A DNA stretch of 64,000 nt, from NCBI RefSeq assembly GCF_001937445.1, contig NZ_MSKS01000028.1, forward strand, positions 1 through 64,000, in the 5' to 3' direction. Within the stretch, counting starts at the first letter, position 1. Each line of letters begins with the position of its first letter. The notes beneath the pieces were generated by a model, which saw nothing but the letters and a program-made list of their open reading frames with translations, was not told the DNA's origin and made no database searches. The position numbers and the translations under genes are program-made. Below, piece after piece: positions 47,754 through 57,361 of the stretch. The DNA is from Actinomyces oris. Its GTDB lineage: Bacteria; Actinomycetota; Actinomycetes; Actinomycetales; Actinomycetaceae.

Positions 47754-48887
47754 ATGACACTGAGCATCCTCTGGTTCATCCTCATCGCCGTCCTGTGGAT
47801 CGGCTACCTCACCCTGGAGGGCTTCGACTTCGGCGTCGGTATGATCCTGAAGATCCTGGGCCGCGACGAGCGTGAGCGGCGCGCGACGCTGGCCGCCATC
47901 GGCCCCCACTGGGACGGTAACGAGGTGTGGCTGCTGACCGCCGGAGGGGCGACCTTCGCCGCCTTCCCCGAGTGGTACTCCACCCTGTTCTCCGGGGCCT
48001 ACATCGTCCTGTTCATCATTCTGCTGTGCCTCATCGTGCGCGTGTGCGCCATCGAGTGGCGCCCCAAGGTCAACTCCCAGACCTGGCGCGACCGCTGGGA
48101 CTGGGTCCACACGGTCAGCGCCTGGCTGCCCTCCATCCTGTGGGGAGTGGCCTTCGCCAACCTGGTTCAGGGCATGCACATCGAGGTCGTCCAGACCTCC
48201 AACGGCGCCGTCGTCCCGGCCGCCCAGGTGCCGGCCGACTCCCTGGTGCCCGGTGCCGCCCACCAGATCACCGGGGGCCTGCTCACCATGGTCACTCCCT
48301 TCACCCTGCTGGGCGGTGCGGTCACCTGCCTGCTCTTCCTCAACCACGGCGCGCTCTTCGTAGCGCTCAAGACCACCGGTGACCTGTCACAGCGCGCACT
48401 GCGGTTGTCGCGCCGGCTCGCCCCCGCGGCCACCGCGGTCACCGCCGCCTGGGCCCTGTGGGCGCAGCTGGCCTACTCCGGCAGCGCCCTGTCCTGGATC
48501 CCGTTGGTCATCGCCGCTGCCGGACTCGTCGGCTCCCTGCTCATGGGACGCACTGGGAACGAGGGTCGGGCCTTCGCCCTGCACTTCGTGGGGATCGCCT
48601 TCGCCGTCGTCTTCATCTTCGCCGCGATGGCCCCCAACGTCATGCGCTCCTCGGTGGACCCGGCCTACTCGCTGACGATCCAGCAGGCCGCGAGCGCCGA
48701 CACGACCCTGCTCATCATGACCGTCGCCGCGGCCGTGTTCGTCCCCGGGGTCCTGGCCTACACGGTCTGGAGCTACAAGGTCTTCGCCTCACGTATCAGC
48801 GTCGAGAGCATCAACCCCGACCAGGGCGGGCTGCACCCCACGCTGGTGCGTGACTCGGCCCAGCCCGAGGCCCACTTCGGGTACTGA
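47754..48887 (+). CDS. cydB: Cytochrome bd oxidase subunit II
   Basis: 377 aa, eight membrane helices. It stabilises the heme core of CydA and completes the high-affinity terminal oxidase. Signature segments are LWIGYLTLEGFDFGVGMIL (residues about 13-31) and HWDGNEVWLLTAGGATFAAF near residue 52. AAGGAAGG lies ahead of the ATG. The 66-nt gap to cydD carries a separate promoter candidate. Confidence 0.96.
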   Translation: MTLSILWFILIAVLWIGYLTLEGFDFGVGMILKILGRDERERRATLAAIGPHWDGNEVWLLTAGGATFAAFPEWYSTLFSGAYIVLFIILLCLIVRVCAIEWRPKVNSQTWRDRWDWVHTVSAWLPSILWGVAFANLVQGMHIEVVQTSNGAVVPAAQVPADSLVPGAAHQITGGLLTMVTPFTLLGGAVTCLLFLNHGALFVALKTTGDLSQRALRLSRRLAPAATAVTAAWALWAQLAYSGSALSWIPLVIAAAGLVGSLLMGRTGNEGRAFALHFVGIAFAVVFIFAAMAPNVMRSSVDPAYSLTIQQAASADTTLLIMTVAAAVFVPGVLAYTVWSYKVFASRISVESINPDQGGLHPTLVRDSAQPEAHFGY

Positions 48888-48940
48888 CCATCAGCGCGAC
48901 GCATCGGCCGGGGGTTTCCGGGCCCTTGGGCCCACTCCCC

Positions 48941-48953
48941 TATCCTTGAGCAG
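48941..48953 (+). promoter_or_regulatory. cydD: Putative leaderless promoter of cydDC-kinase
   Basis: TATCCT (48941-48946) followed by 7 nt and the GTG start. There is no convincing Shine-Dalgarno. It would let cydDC and the kinase be expressed apart from cydAB. Confidence 0.45.
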
Positions 48954-50711
48954 GTGAAGCCCCTCGATCCCCGGCTGATGCGTTACGCACGCTCCGCTCG
49001 CCGATACATCGCCGCCACGGCCGTCACCGGGATGGTGACCGCCGTGCTGGTGGTGGCTCAGGCCTTCCTCATCTCCAGTGCGGTCTCCTCGGTCATCTCC
49101 GAGGGGGCCGCGCCGTCGGCTGTCAGGGCACTGGCGGTGGCTCTGGGCGGGGTCCTGGCGGCCAGGGCCCTGGTGGTCCTGCTCCAGGAGGCTCACGCCC
49201 ACCGGTCCGCCACGGAGACGATCGTCGAGCTGCGCCGGCTCGTTCTGGAGCACGCAGCCCGACTGGGCCCCCGTTGGCAGGCGCTTCACGGGACGCAGAC
49301 CGCCACTTTGCTGACTCGCGCGCTGGACGACCTCGAGCCCTACTTCACCCGCTACCTCCCCCAGCTGGTGCTGGCCTCCACGGTGACACCGGCCATGGTG
49401 CTGGTGCTCCTCACCCAGGACTGGTCCGCCGCGGTGGCCGTGGTGTGCACCCTGCCCCTCATCCCGATCTTCATGATTCTCATCGGCAGGATGACCCAGT
49501 CCGTCTCCCAGGAGCGCCTCAAGACCATGCAGGTCCTGGGTGATCAGGTGCTCGATCTCATCTCGGGTCTGCCCACGCTCAAGGCCCTCGGACGCGAGCA
49601 GGGACCGGCCGAGCAGGTGCGCTCCCTGGGCCGCTCCTACCGGCGCACCACCATGTCGACCTTACGGGTCGCCTTCCTGTCGGGGGCGGTCCTGGAGTTC
49701 ATCACGACGTTGTCGGTGGCGATCATCGCCGTCCAGATCGGTTTCCGGCTCGTGGCCGGGCGCATGGACCTGTTCACCGGCCTGCTCGTTCTCATGGTGG
49801 CCCCTGAGGTCTATCAGCCGCTGCGGCAGGTGGGTTTCCAGTTCCACGCCTCGGCCAACGGGGTGGCGGCGGCGAACGCGGTCTTTGAGGTTCTTCAGAC
49901 CCCGGTGCCCGAGCCCGGCGGCCTGCCGGCTCCCGACCTGCGCTCAGCGACGATTGAGCTCGATGCGGTGTCCGTCGCCTCCCGGGGCGCGTGGGCCCCC
50001 GCCGGGCTCAGCGCCTCGATCTCTCCAGGCAGCCTGGTGGCGCTGACCGGTCCGTCGGGTGCGGGCAAGACCACGACGACGCAGGTCCTCCTCGGCCTGC
50101 TGGCCCCGGACCGGGGGCGGGTGCGGGTCGTGCCCGACGGCGTTGAGCCCGACGGCGCCGTCGACCTCGCCCAGATCGATCCGACCACCTGGTGGGAGCA
50201 GATCGCCTGGGTGCCCCAGCGCCCCACCATCACCCCGGGCACTGTGCTGGACAACGTCCTGGATCATGCCGAGCCGGGCGCATCCAGAGCGCAGGGCGTC
50301 CCCGACGTACTGGTCGAGGCGGCCCGGGCCACCGGCTTCGATGAGGTCGTGGATGGCCTGCCGCAGGGGTGGCGGACCCCGGTGGGCAGTCAAGGAGTGG
50401 GCCTGTCCGTGGGGCAGCGCCAACGTCTGGCCCTGACCAGGGCCCTGTGCTCGACGGCGACCCTGGTGGTCATGGATGAGCCGACCGCCCACCTGGACGC
50501 GGCCAGTGAGGCCCACGTCCTGGACGCAGTCCGTACGCTGCACGCCTCGGGGCGCACGGTGGTGGTCATTGCGCACCGTCCCGCGCTCATGGCCCTGGCC
50601 GAGCAGACCATTGCCGTGACGAGCCAACCGGTGCCGCCGGCACCATCGGCGGGCGTCGCACCTGACCGGGCACCTGCCCGTGAGGCGACGGCGCAGGAGG
50701 AGGCCCTGTGA
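48954..50711 (+). CDS. cydD: CydD, ABC exporter subunit for cytochrome bd assembly
   Basis: 585 aa. Six membrane helices (about 1-320) precede the ATPase domain: Walker A TGPSGAGKTTTT near residue 363, signature LSVGQRQRLALTRAL near 482, Walker B TLVVMDEPTAHLD. In E. coli CydDC is a heme/thiol-related exporter or transporter needed for bd oxidase maturation. A variable Pro/Ala tail follows the ATPase. The stop overlaps the cydC start (GTGA), as expected for a heterodimer. Confidence 0.94.
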   Translation: MKPLDPRLMRYARSARRYIAATAVTGMVTAVLVVAQAFLISSAVSSVISEGAAPSAVRALAVALGGVLAARALVVLLQEAHAHRSATETIVELRRLVLEHAARLGPRWQALHGTQTATLLTRALDDLEPYFTRYLPQLVLASTVTPAMVLVLLTQDWSAAVAVVCTLPLIPIFMILIGRMTQSVSQERLKTMQVLGDQVLDLISGLPTLKALGREQGPAEQVRSLGRSYRRTTMSTLRVAFLSGAVLEFITTLSVAIIAVQIGFRLVAGRMDLFTGLLVLMVAPEVYQPLRQVGFQFHASANGVAAANAVFEVLQTPVPEPGGLPAPDLRSATIELDAVSVASRGAWAPAGLSASISPGSLVALTGPSGAGKTTTTQVLLGLLAPDRGRVRVVPDGVEPDGAVDLAQIDPTTWWEQIAWVPQRPTITPGTVLDNVLDHAEPGASRAQGVPDVLVEAARATGFDEVVDGLPQGWRTPVGSQGVGLSVGQRQRLALTRALCSTATLVVMDEPTAHLDAASEAHVLDAVRTLHASGRTVVVIAHRPALMALAEQTIAVTSQPVPPAPSAGVAPDRAPAREATAQEEAL

Positions 50712-52603
50712 GCACTGTGAGCACTGTCAACCCCGTCACCCCGGTGAGCCCGGCGACCTCCTCCCTCTCCCCCGCGCTGTCCGCCGATGAGCGAGGCTCC
50801 CTGCGCCGTGCGGTGGGCCTGCTGAACCTGGACCGGTCACGTTTCATCCTGGCCGTGCTCGCCGGAACGGCGGGTATGGCCTCGGCCGTGGCCCTGTCCG
50901 GGGTGGCGGCCTGGCTCATTGCGCGGGCCTCCCAGATGCCCGACGTCGTCGCGCTGGGGGTGGCGCCGGTGGCGGTGCGGCTCTTCGGTATCTCGCGCTC
51001 CGTCCTGCGCTACTGCGAACGGCTCGTCTCCCATGACACCGCCCTGAGAGGCATGGGCGCTCTGCGCACCCGCCTCTATGAGTCCCTGGCGGCGGCCCGC
51101 ACGGACACGGTTGCGAGCCTGCGTCGCGGCGACGTCCTGGCGCGAGTGGGCAACGACATCGACGCGGTCGGGGATCTCGTCGTGCGCGCCTATCTGCCTG
51201 CGGCGGTTGCAGCCGTCCTGGGTGCGGCCACCTGTCTCGGCATCTCCCTGGTCTACTGGCCGGCGGGCCTCATCCTGCTGGCCTGCCTGCTGCTGTCGGG
51301 ACTGGTGGGCCCGTTGGCCACCATCCGTTCGGCGAGGATCGCCGAGCAGGCCCGTCAGAGGCAGGCCACCGAGCTGTCCGCGCAGGTCCTGGCGGTCCTG
51401 GAGGGGGCCCCTGAGCTGTCCGTCTCCGGGCGCCTGGCCGGCTCGATGCGCCAGGTCGCCTCCCGGGAGGAGGGCCTGAGCCGCCTGCGGGACCGGGCCG
51501 CGGTACCGGCCGCGATCGCGGCGGCCGTGGATGTGGCTGCCATGGGCATCGCGGTCCTGGGCAACCTGGTGGTCGGGGTGAGCGCCATCTCCGCCGGGCG
51601 GCTGGCCCCGGTCTGGCTGGCAGTCATCGTCCTGGTTCCGCTGGCGGCCTTCGAGGCCACCTCCGCGCTCGGGCCGGCCAGCGTGCAGCTGGTGAGGTCG
51701 GCCGGCGCCGCCTGCCGCATCGTGGAGCTCATCGAGGCGGCCGAGGCCAGTGCCGACGCCGGCGGCGCGACGTCCTGCGCACCCCGGGAGCTGCCCGAGC
51801 CCTCCGCCCAGGGCCCGTACCTCAAGGCAAGGGGCCTGGCGGTGGGTTGGCCGGGCGGCCCGGTTGTGGCCGAGGGCATCGACCTGGATCTGCGGGTCGG
51901 TCGCCGAGTGGCGATCGTAGGGCCGTCGGGGATCGGCAAGTCGACACTGCTGGCCACGCTGGCGGGACTGCTGGAGCCTCGGGGCGGCACGCTGACGCTC
52001 GACGGTGTCCCCCCGTGGCAGGCGGCCCGCCCCGATGTGGCGGCCAGGGTGTGCCTGACCGCGGAGGACGCGCACGTCTTCCACACCAGTGTCCTGGAGA
52101 ACCTGCGCGTGGCGCGCGGGGACGTCACTCCCGCCCAGGCCGGTGATCTGCTGAGGCGGGCCGGCCTGGGGAACTGGCTCGAGGCTCTTCCCGACGGCGT
52201 CGAGACCATCATCGGCACCGATGCCACAACGTTGTCCGGTGGAGAGCGGCGTCGGCTCCTGCTGGCCCGGGCCCTGGCGGCTCCGGCCCCCCTGATGCTG
52301 CTGGACGAGCCCGGTGAGCATCTCGATGCCGTCACCGCGGACCGGCTCGTGACCGACCTGCTGACAGCGGGTGACTCGGGCCGCGGCGCTCTCCTGGTCA
52401 CCCATCGTCTCAGCGCCCTGGAGCACGCCGACGAGGTCCTTGTCATGGGACACCGCCCGCAGGCCACCGGCGTGCAGGCCCCGGCGACTATCCTGCACCG
52501 AGGCAGCCACTGTGAGCTCCAGGACGTCTCCGAGACCTACCGGTGGTCGCTCTCCCAGGAGGATCAGGACAGGCAGCAGGACCACGTATCCGCTACGAGC
52601 TGA
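50708..52603 (+). CDS. cydC: CydC, ABC exporter subunit for cytochrome bd assembly
   Basis: 631 aa half-transporter. Membrane domain at about 40-350 (SRFILAVLAGTAGMASAVAL), then ATPase with Walker A VGPSGIGKSTLLATLAG near residue 405, signature LSGGERRRLLLARAL near 510 and Walker B LMLLDEPGEHLD. Pairs with CydD. The next gene, a histidine kinase, begins 14 nt after the stop. Confidence 0.94.
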   Translation: MSTVSTVNPVTPVSPATSSLSPALSADERGSLRRAVGLLNLDRSRFILAVLAGTAGMASAVALSGVAAWLIARASQMPDVVALGVAPVAVRLFGISRSVLRYCERLVSHDTALRGMGALRTRLYESLAAARTDTVASLRRGDVLARVGNDIDAVGDLVVRAYLPAAVAAVLGAATCLGISLVYWPAGLILLACLLLSGLVGPLATIRSARIAEQARQRQATELSAQVLAVLEGAPELSVSGRLAGSMRQVASREEGLSRLRDRAAVPAAIAAAVDVAAMGIAVLGNLVVGVSAISAGRLAPVWLAVIVLVPLAAFEATSALGPASVQLVRSAGAACRIVELIEAAEASADAGGATSCAPRELPEPSAQGPYLKARGLAVGWPGGPVVAEGIDLDLRVGRRVAIVGPSGIGKSTLLATLAGLLEPRGGTLTLDGVPPWQAARPDVAARVCLTAEDAHVFHTSVLENLRVARGDVTPAQAGDLLRRAGLGNWLEALPDGVETIIGTDATTLSGGERRRLLLARALAAPAPLMLLDEPGEHLDAVTADRLVTDLLTAGDSGRGALLVTHRLSALEHADEVLVMGHRPQATGVQAPATILHRGSHCELQDVSETYRWSLSQEDQDRQQDHVSATS

Positions 52604-52617
52604 ACGAGCTGAGCACG

Positions 52618-54711
52618 ATGACGACACCCCACCCCCAGCACGCAGCAGACACTCCCGGCGACGGCCTTGGCTTGTCCGGTGTGCCCGAGGACGCCTCGGA
52701 GGAGATCGACGGACCCTCAGCGCGACGGGATGAGGCGATAGCGCCCGCTTCGGAGGAGAACGCCGCGGCAGGACGCCTGGCCTACGCCGTCCACGCCGAC
52801 CAGCTGGTCTCCACCCGTGGCCGCCGGGCGTCGGCCCTTCAGCCGAGCCTGGACGAGGCGACCGTCGCCCTCATCCAGGCGGCCCTCAGGCTCACCAGCT
52901 CCCTGCGGGTCCCCGACGCGCTGCGCCGTCTGGTGGAGTCGGCCTGCTCCATCACCGGTGCCTCCTGGGGCACCATCGCCGTGCTCAACCACGCGGACAT
53001 GGATGTCGACCCGGCCGGCGCCCTCTCGCCCGGTCCCTCCGGCGCGGGCTCAGGCACCGGGCTGTGCAGCGGGGTGCCCACGGCGACCCTCGATGAGCTC
53101 GCCCAGATGGCCGGCGCCCCCGATTCCGCTGGTGCTTCGCCCACCTGCGCTGAGTCCATGCTCAGCGGGCTCGAGGGCACCGGGATGGTCATCGACAACG
53201 ACCTGGGCAGGGCCTCGGCCTTCACCGGTGCCATCGAGGGTGAGGAGACCGGCAGCCTGCTCTCGGCCCCGCTGCGCCTTCACGGCCAGGTCTACGGGCA
53301 CCTTTACCTGTGTGACAAGCCCGGGGGCTTCACCCGGTCGGACGCCGACGCCGTCCTGACCCTGGCCCAGGCCGCAGCTGTCGCTGTGGAGAACGCCCGC
53401 CTGTACCGCGAGGCCCGCGACCGCGAGCAGTGGATGGCCGTCTCCCAGGAGCTGACGACACTGCTGCTCTCGGGCGCCCAGGAGGATGACGCGCTGACGC
53501 TCATCGCCCACCGCGTCCGCCAAGTGGCTCACGCCGACACGGCCGCCCTCATCCTGCCCAGCATCGGGAAGCGCTGGATCTGCGAGATCGCCGACGGCGA
53601 GCACGCCCACGAGCTCATCGGTACCTTCTTCCCGTCCGAGGGTCGAGCTCTGACCACCCTGGCCCATCAGACCGGCCTGGTCGTGGACTCCCTGGAGGAC
53701 GCCTGGGGCGACGGCGACCTCCTGGTCCCCCAGCTGGCCCAGTTCGGACCGGCCCTCTACGCCCCCATGATCCACCGGGGGCGGGGCGTGGGGGTCATGC
53801 TGCTGCTGCGCTCCCCGGGTGCGGCACCGTTCACCGCCCAGGACCTGGAGATCGCCGAGCTCGTGGCGGGGCAGGCCACGATGGCCTTCGAGCTGGCCGA
53901 CGCCCAGCACGCCGAGGAGATGGCCACGCTGCTCGATGAGCGGGCCCGGATCGGCCGAGACCTGCACGACCTGGCCATCCAACAGCTCTTCGCCACCGGC
54001 ATGCAGATCTCAGCGGCCCGGGAACGGCTGGCCTCCAGCACACAGGCGGACCTGGAGGCGGTGTGCTCCGTGCTGAGCACCGCGCTGGAGGCGGTGGACG
54101 ACTCCGTGGGCCAGATCCGCTCCATCGTGCGCTCCCTGCGCGATCGCGATGAGGAGGTGGGTGTGATCGAACGGCTGCGGCGCGAGGCCTCCCTGGCCCG
54201 CAACGCCCTGGGCTACGCCCCCTCGCTGCTGCTGAGCGTCGACGGCCGGGGCCTGGCCCAGGTGGACCGCGACGAGGAGGACCGGCTCATCGCCTCGGTC
54301 GACGCCGCCGTGGCACCGGATGTCGCCGACGACATGGTCGCCGTCGTGCGTGAGGGACTGAGCAACGTGGCCCGTCACGCCCACGCCTCCTCAGTGACGG
54401 TGGACGTCAAGATCGAGGGGGTGCAGCCGGGCTCGGAGCAGTGCTGCGGCCCCGGCGACGACGAGGGCCACGCCTCGGGCGACGCCGAGCCCTTCCGGGG
54501 CAGCCCGGTGGTGGAGATCGTCTGCCGTGACGACGGCGTCGGGGTGAATCCCTCGGTGACGCGCCGTTCGGGGACGGCCAACATGGCCGAGCGGGCCCGC
54601 CGCCACGGCGGCAGCTTCGTCATCGGTCCGCGGGCCCGCTCCGACGGCGAGCGGCGCGGCACCTGCTTCACCTGGCGAGTGCCCTTGGACGGGGGCGGCC
54701 GGGAGCGCTGA
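52618..54711 (+). CDS. GAF-domain sensor histidine kinase (NarL-type, DevS/DosS-like layout)
   Basis: 697 aa, soluble, no membrane segment. Two GAF sensor regions (about residues 85-270 and 285-435) are followed by a HisKA_3 dimerisation helix with the phospho-acceptor His450 in RIGRDLHDLAIQQLF. A HATPase domain follows (REGLSNVARHAHA near 582, DDGVGV near 640, GTANMAERARRHGGSF). This is the layout of DevS-type redox/gas sensors, whose first GAF may bind heme; a heme ligand cannot be assigned by eye. Its ATG is 14 nt after cydC, so it is probably co-transcribed with the bd-oxidase assembly genes. Confidence 0.9.
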   Translation: MTTPHPQHAADTPGDGLGLSGVPEDASEEIDGPSARRDEAIAPASEENAAAGRLAYAVHADQLVSTRGRRASALQPSLDEATVALIQAALRLTSSLRVPDALRRLVESACSITGASWGTIAVLNHADMDVDPAGALSPGPSGAGSGTGLCSGVPTATLDELAQMAGAPDSAGASPTCAESMLSGLEGTGMVIDNDLGRASAFTGAIEGEETGSLLSAPLRLHGQVYGHLYLCDKPGGFTRSDADAVLTLAQAAAVAVENARLYREARDREQWMAVSQELTTLLLSGAQEDDALTLIAHRVRQVAHADTAALILPSIGKRWICEIADGEHAHELIGTFFPSEGRALTTLAHQTGLVVDSLEDAWGDGDLLVPQLAQFGPALYAPMIHRGRGVGVMLLLRSPGAAPFTAQDLEIAELVAGQATMAFELADAQHAEEMATLLDERARIGRDLHDLAIQQLFATGMQISAARERLASSTQADLEAVCSVLSTALEAVDDSVGQIRSIVRSLRDRDEEVGVIERLRREASLARNALGYAPSLLLSVDGRGLAQVDRDEEDRLIASVDAAVAPDVADDMVAVVREGLSNVARHAHASSVTVDVKIEGVQPGSEQCCGPGDDEGHASGDAEPFRGSPVVEIVCRDDGVGVNPSVTRRSGTANMAERARRHGGSFVIGPRARSDGERRGTCFTWRVPLDGGGRER

Positions 54712-54760
54712 GAGCGCTTGCGCCCCCTCAGCGGTGGGCTCAGCGCGTCGGCAGGAACCG

Positions 54761-55414
54761 TCAGCTGTTGCGCCAGCCCGAGGCGCGCTGGCCGGCGACC
54801 CAGGCGGCGACCTGGGTGCGCCGCTGCAGACCCATCTTGGCCAGCAGGGAGGTGATGTGGTTCTTGACCGTCTTCTCGGCGACTCCGAGCCGCTCACCGA
54901 TCTCCCGGTTGGACAGGCCGTCACCGATGAGGTCGAGGACCTTGCGCTCGGCGTTGGTCAGGTCGGCGGTGGGGTCGTCGTGGTCCGCCCGGCGGCGCGT
55001 CACGGTGCGCTCGTCGAGCAGGACGCGTCCGGAGGCCACAGCCCGCACGACGTCGCTGATCTCGGCACCGTGGACCGTCTTGAGCAGGTAGGCCCGGGCG
55101 CCTGCCGCCAGAGCCTCGGCCAGGGCCTCGTCGTCGTCGAAGGAGGTCAGTACGATCGGCAGGGCCTGGGGCACGGAGTCTCGCAGCTCCTGCATGAGCT
55201 CGATGCCGGTGCCGTCGGGCAGCTGGAGGTCCACGAGGATGACGTCGGGGCGGACCAGCTCGGCCCGGCGCACCGCCTCGGCCCGAGAGCCCGCCTCGGC
55301 GACGACGTCGAGCCCATCGGCGCGGTCAATGATCTCGGCGATGCCGCGACGGACGATCTCGTGGTCGTCCACGATCATGACGCGGACGATCTCCGAGGAG
55401 GGGGTGTGTGCCAT
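54761..55414 (-). CDS. LuxR/NarL-family response regulator
   Basis: 217 aa. Receiver domain with RVMIVDDHEIVRRGIAEII and the phosphorylation site in DVILVDLQLPDGTG (Asp near residue 57), then a linker and a LuxR HTH (LTNAERKVLDLIGDGLSNRE). It is the presumed partner of the histidine kinase that converges on it, with 49 nt between stops. TAATGT lies 7 nt before the chosen ATG, pointing to a leaderless start; an ATG two codons upstream is the alternative. Confidence 0.92.
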   Translation of the reverse strand: MAHTPSSEIVRVMIVDDHEIVRRGIAEIIDRADGLDVVAEAGSRAEAVRRAELVRPDVILVDLQLPDGTGIELMQELRDSVPQALPIVLTSFDDDEALAEALAAGARAYLLKTVHGAEISDVVRAVASGRVLLDERTVTRRRADHDDPTADLTNAERKVLDLIGDGLSNREIGERLGVAEKTVKNHITSLLAKMGLQRRTQVAAWVAGQRASGWRNS

Positions 55415-55427
55415 ACTCATGACATTA
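55415..55427 (-). promoter_or_regulatory. Putative leaderless promoter of the response regulator
   Basis: On the minus strand TAATGT-CATGAGT-ATG, a TANNNT hexamer 7 nt before the start and no Shine-Dalgarno. Confidence 0.35.
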
Positions 55428-55508
55428 CCAGGGGCTGGAAATCTACGTCACACCTCTGGCTTCGTCGTGGCGCGGCTGTCGTGGAGACTGCCCGACGTCG
55501 ACGGCCGC

Positions 55509-56567
55509 CTACCGGCGTCGGCGCGGACGGGTCTGGCAGTGGGGGCAGTAGGTGTGGGAGCGCCCTGCCAGAGTCTCGCGCGCCATGGTGGCCCCGCAGC
55601 GACGGCACTCCAGCCCCTGACGCCCGTAGGCACCCAGCTCGCGGGCGAAGAACCCGGCGGCGCCCTCGACATCGACGTAGAGGGCGTCGAAGCTCGTGCC
55701 GCCGGCCTGAAGGGCCCGGCGCATGACCTCAGCGGTGGCTTCAAGGATCCGGGCCACGGCCCTCGGGCCGAGACCGGTTCCCGGACGCAGGCCGTGCACC
55801 CCGGCCTCCCACAGGCCCTCGTCGGCGTAGATGTTGCCGATGCCCGAGACGAGTCCCTGGTCGAGCAGCTGGGTCTTGATGGCACGTCTCGAGGCGCGCA
55901 CCCGGGCGACGACGCCGGTGGGGCCGGTCAGCTCCAGGGCCGGGTCAAGCAGATCACGGGCGATATGGGTGGCATCGGCGGGAAGCAGCGGCCGCGGATC
56001 ACCCATCCCGCCGGGAGCACCGTCGAGCGTGGGGGTCAGGTCGACGACGTGCAGGCCGCCGAGCATGCGCTGGTCGACCAGGTCGAGTACCGCCCCGCCG
56101 GCGCTGTCGTCACCGTCGAGGCCGGTGCTGAGGTGGAGGCGCACTCGCAGGTGGCGGGCGGAGGTGGAGATATCCCGCACGTAGCGGGGTTGCTCGGTGG
56201 CGCTCAGGTCCACTGGGCGCCCGCCGGGCCGAACGCGCGGATCGGCCAGGAAGGCCGCGGCACCGGCTGGCTGAGGGGCGGCACCAGGAGCGGTTGCGGT
56301 GGTGGTGCCGCGCACGAGCAGCTGGCCGCTCATGCCCAGGTGGGCGGACAGGGCGCGTCCGTCGTCCAGGGGCAGCCACAGGAACTTCCCGCGGCGGACA
56401 GCCGCGGTCAGGGTGCGCCCGGTGAGCTGGTCGACGAAGGCCTGCGCTCCCCCGTCCTGGCGGCGCAGCGGACGCGGGTCGAGGACCTCGACGCGGGTGA
56501 CGGTGCGGCCGGCCACGTGCCGGGCGAGCCCGGCACGCACCACCTCGACCTCGGGCAGCTCGGGCAT
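55509..56567 (-). CDS. mutM: Formamidopyrimidine-DNA glycosylase (Fpg/MutM)
   Basis: 352 aa. It removes 8-oxoguanine and cuts the strand. The catalytic Pro2/Glu3 start [17 protein letters not shown] is intact, as are LGMSGQLLV, the H2TH signature GIGNIYADEGLW, and a C-terminal zinc finger (CRRCGA...CPHCQ). It is longer than the usual 270-300 residues because of two extra loops, one Ala/Thr/Pro-rich at about residues 88-125 and one near 170-195. The ATG shares its A with the rnc stop (TGATG). Confidence 0.95.
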   Translation of the reverse strand: MPELPEVEVVRAGLARHVAGRTVTRVEVLDPRPLRRQDGGAQAFVDQLTGRTLTAAVRRGKFLWLPLDDGRALSAHLGMSGQLLVRGTTTATAPGAAPQPAGAAAFLADPRVRPGGRPVDLSATEQPRYVRDISTSARHLRVRLHLSTGLDGDDSAGGAVLDLVDQRMLGGLHVVDLTPTLDGAPGGMGDPRPLLPADATHIARDLLDPALELTGPTGVVARVRASRRAIKTQLLDQGLVSGIGNIYADEGLWEAGVHGLRPGTGLGPRAVARILEATAEVMRRALQAGGTSFDALYVDVEGAAGFFARELGAYGRQGLECRRCGATMARETLAGRSHTYCPHCQTRPRRRR

Positions 56568-57361
56568 CAGCTCTTCTGGGAGGTCTGTCCGGTGAGCAGG
56601 TCGGCGCGCAGGGCCTCGTTGACACCGGGCAGGTTGAGGCCACCGTCACCCCGGGCGGCCAGGATGACGGCGTAGGCGGCCTCGGCGGCGTCGTGCTCGG
56701 CGACCTTCTTCGAGCTTCCGGTGCCCTGCCCCAGAACCTGGCCGTCGACGATGGCGCTGGCGGTGAAGACCCGCTGGTGGTCGGGGCCGGTTCCGGTCAC
56801 CTCATAGGTGGGGTTGCCGAGCTGGTGGATGGCGGTGAGCTCCTGGAGACTCGTCTTCCAGTCCAGGCCCGCGCCGCGGGTGCGGGCCGAGTCCAGGAAG
56901 CGGGAGACGAGCCGGGTGACGACCGTGCGGGTCTCCTCCAGGCCGTGGGTGAGATAGGTGGCGCCGATGAGGGCCTCGACCGTGTCGGACAGGATGGAGT
57001 CCTTGTCGCGCCCGCCCGAGAGCGCCTCGCCCTTGCCGAGCTTGATGAACTCCCCCAGCCCCAGGTCGCGGGCGACGGCGGCCAGGGCCGGCTCGGAGAC
57101 GGTGGCGGCGCGCATCTTGGCGAGCTGGCCCTCGGGGACATCCGGGTGGGTGCGGTAGAGGTACTCGGTGACGATGATGCCCAGGACGGAGTCGCCCAGG
57201 AACTCCAGGCGCTCGTTGGTGGGCAAGCCGCCGTTCTCGTGGGCGTAGGAGCGGTGGGTCAGGGCCAGGTCGAGTAGCTGGGCATCGATGCTCGGCCCCC
57301 AGCGATAGACGAGGGCCTCGGTGTCGGTGCGCGCGGGCGGGGCGCTGCGGCGCTTGGCCAT
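56567..57361 (-). CDS. rnc: Ribonuclease III
   Basis: 264 aa. Double-strand-specific RNase that processes rRNA. It has the catalytic signature [20 protein letters not shown] near residue 45, the second acidic site [13 protein letters not shown] near 123, and a C-terminal dsRNA-binding domain ([20 protein letters not shown], then [14 protein letters not shown]). It overlaps yceD upstream and mutM downstream by one base each, forming a tight operon. Confidence 0.96.
   Translation of the reverse strand: MAKRRSAPPARTDTEALVYRWGPSIDAQLLDLALTHRSYAHENGGLPTNERLEFLGDSVLGIIVTEYLYRTHPDVPEGQLAKMRAATVSEPALAAVARDLGLGEFIKLGKGEALSGGRDKDSILSDTVEALIGATYLTHGLEETRTVVTRLVSRFLDSARTRGAGLDWKTSLQELTAIHQLGNPTYEVTGTGPDHQRVFTASAIVDGQVLGQGTGSSKKVAEHDAAEAAYAVILAARGDGGLNLPGVNEALRADLLTGQTSQKS

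Noticed and set aside
46095-48347. 750-codon minus-strand open frame opposite cydAB
   Set aside because: His/Gly/Asp-rich antisense sequence; cydA and cydB are unambiguous on the plus strand.
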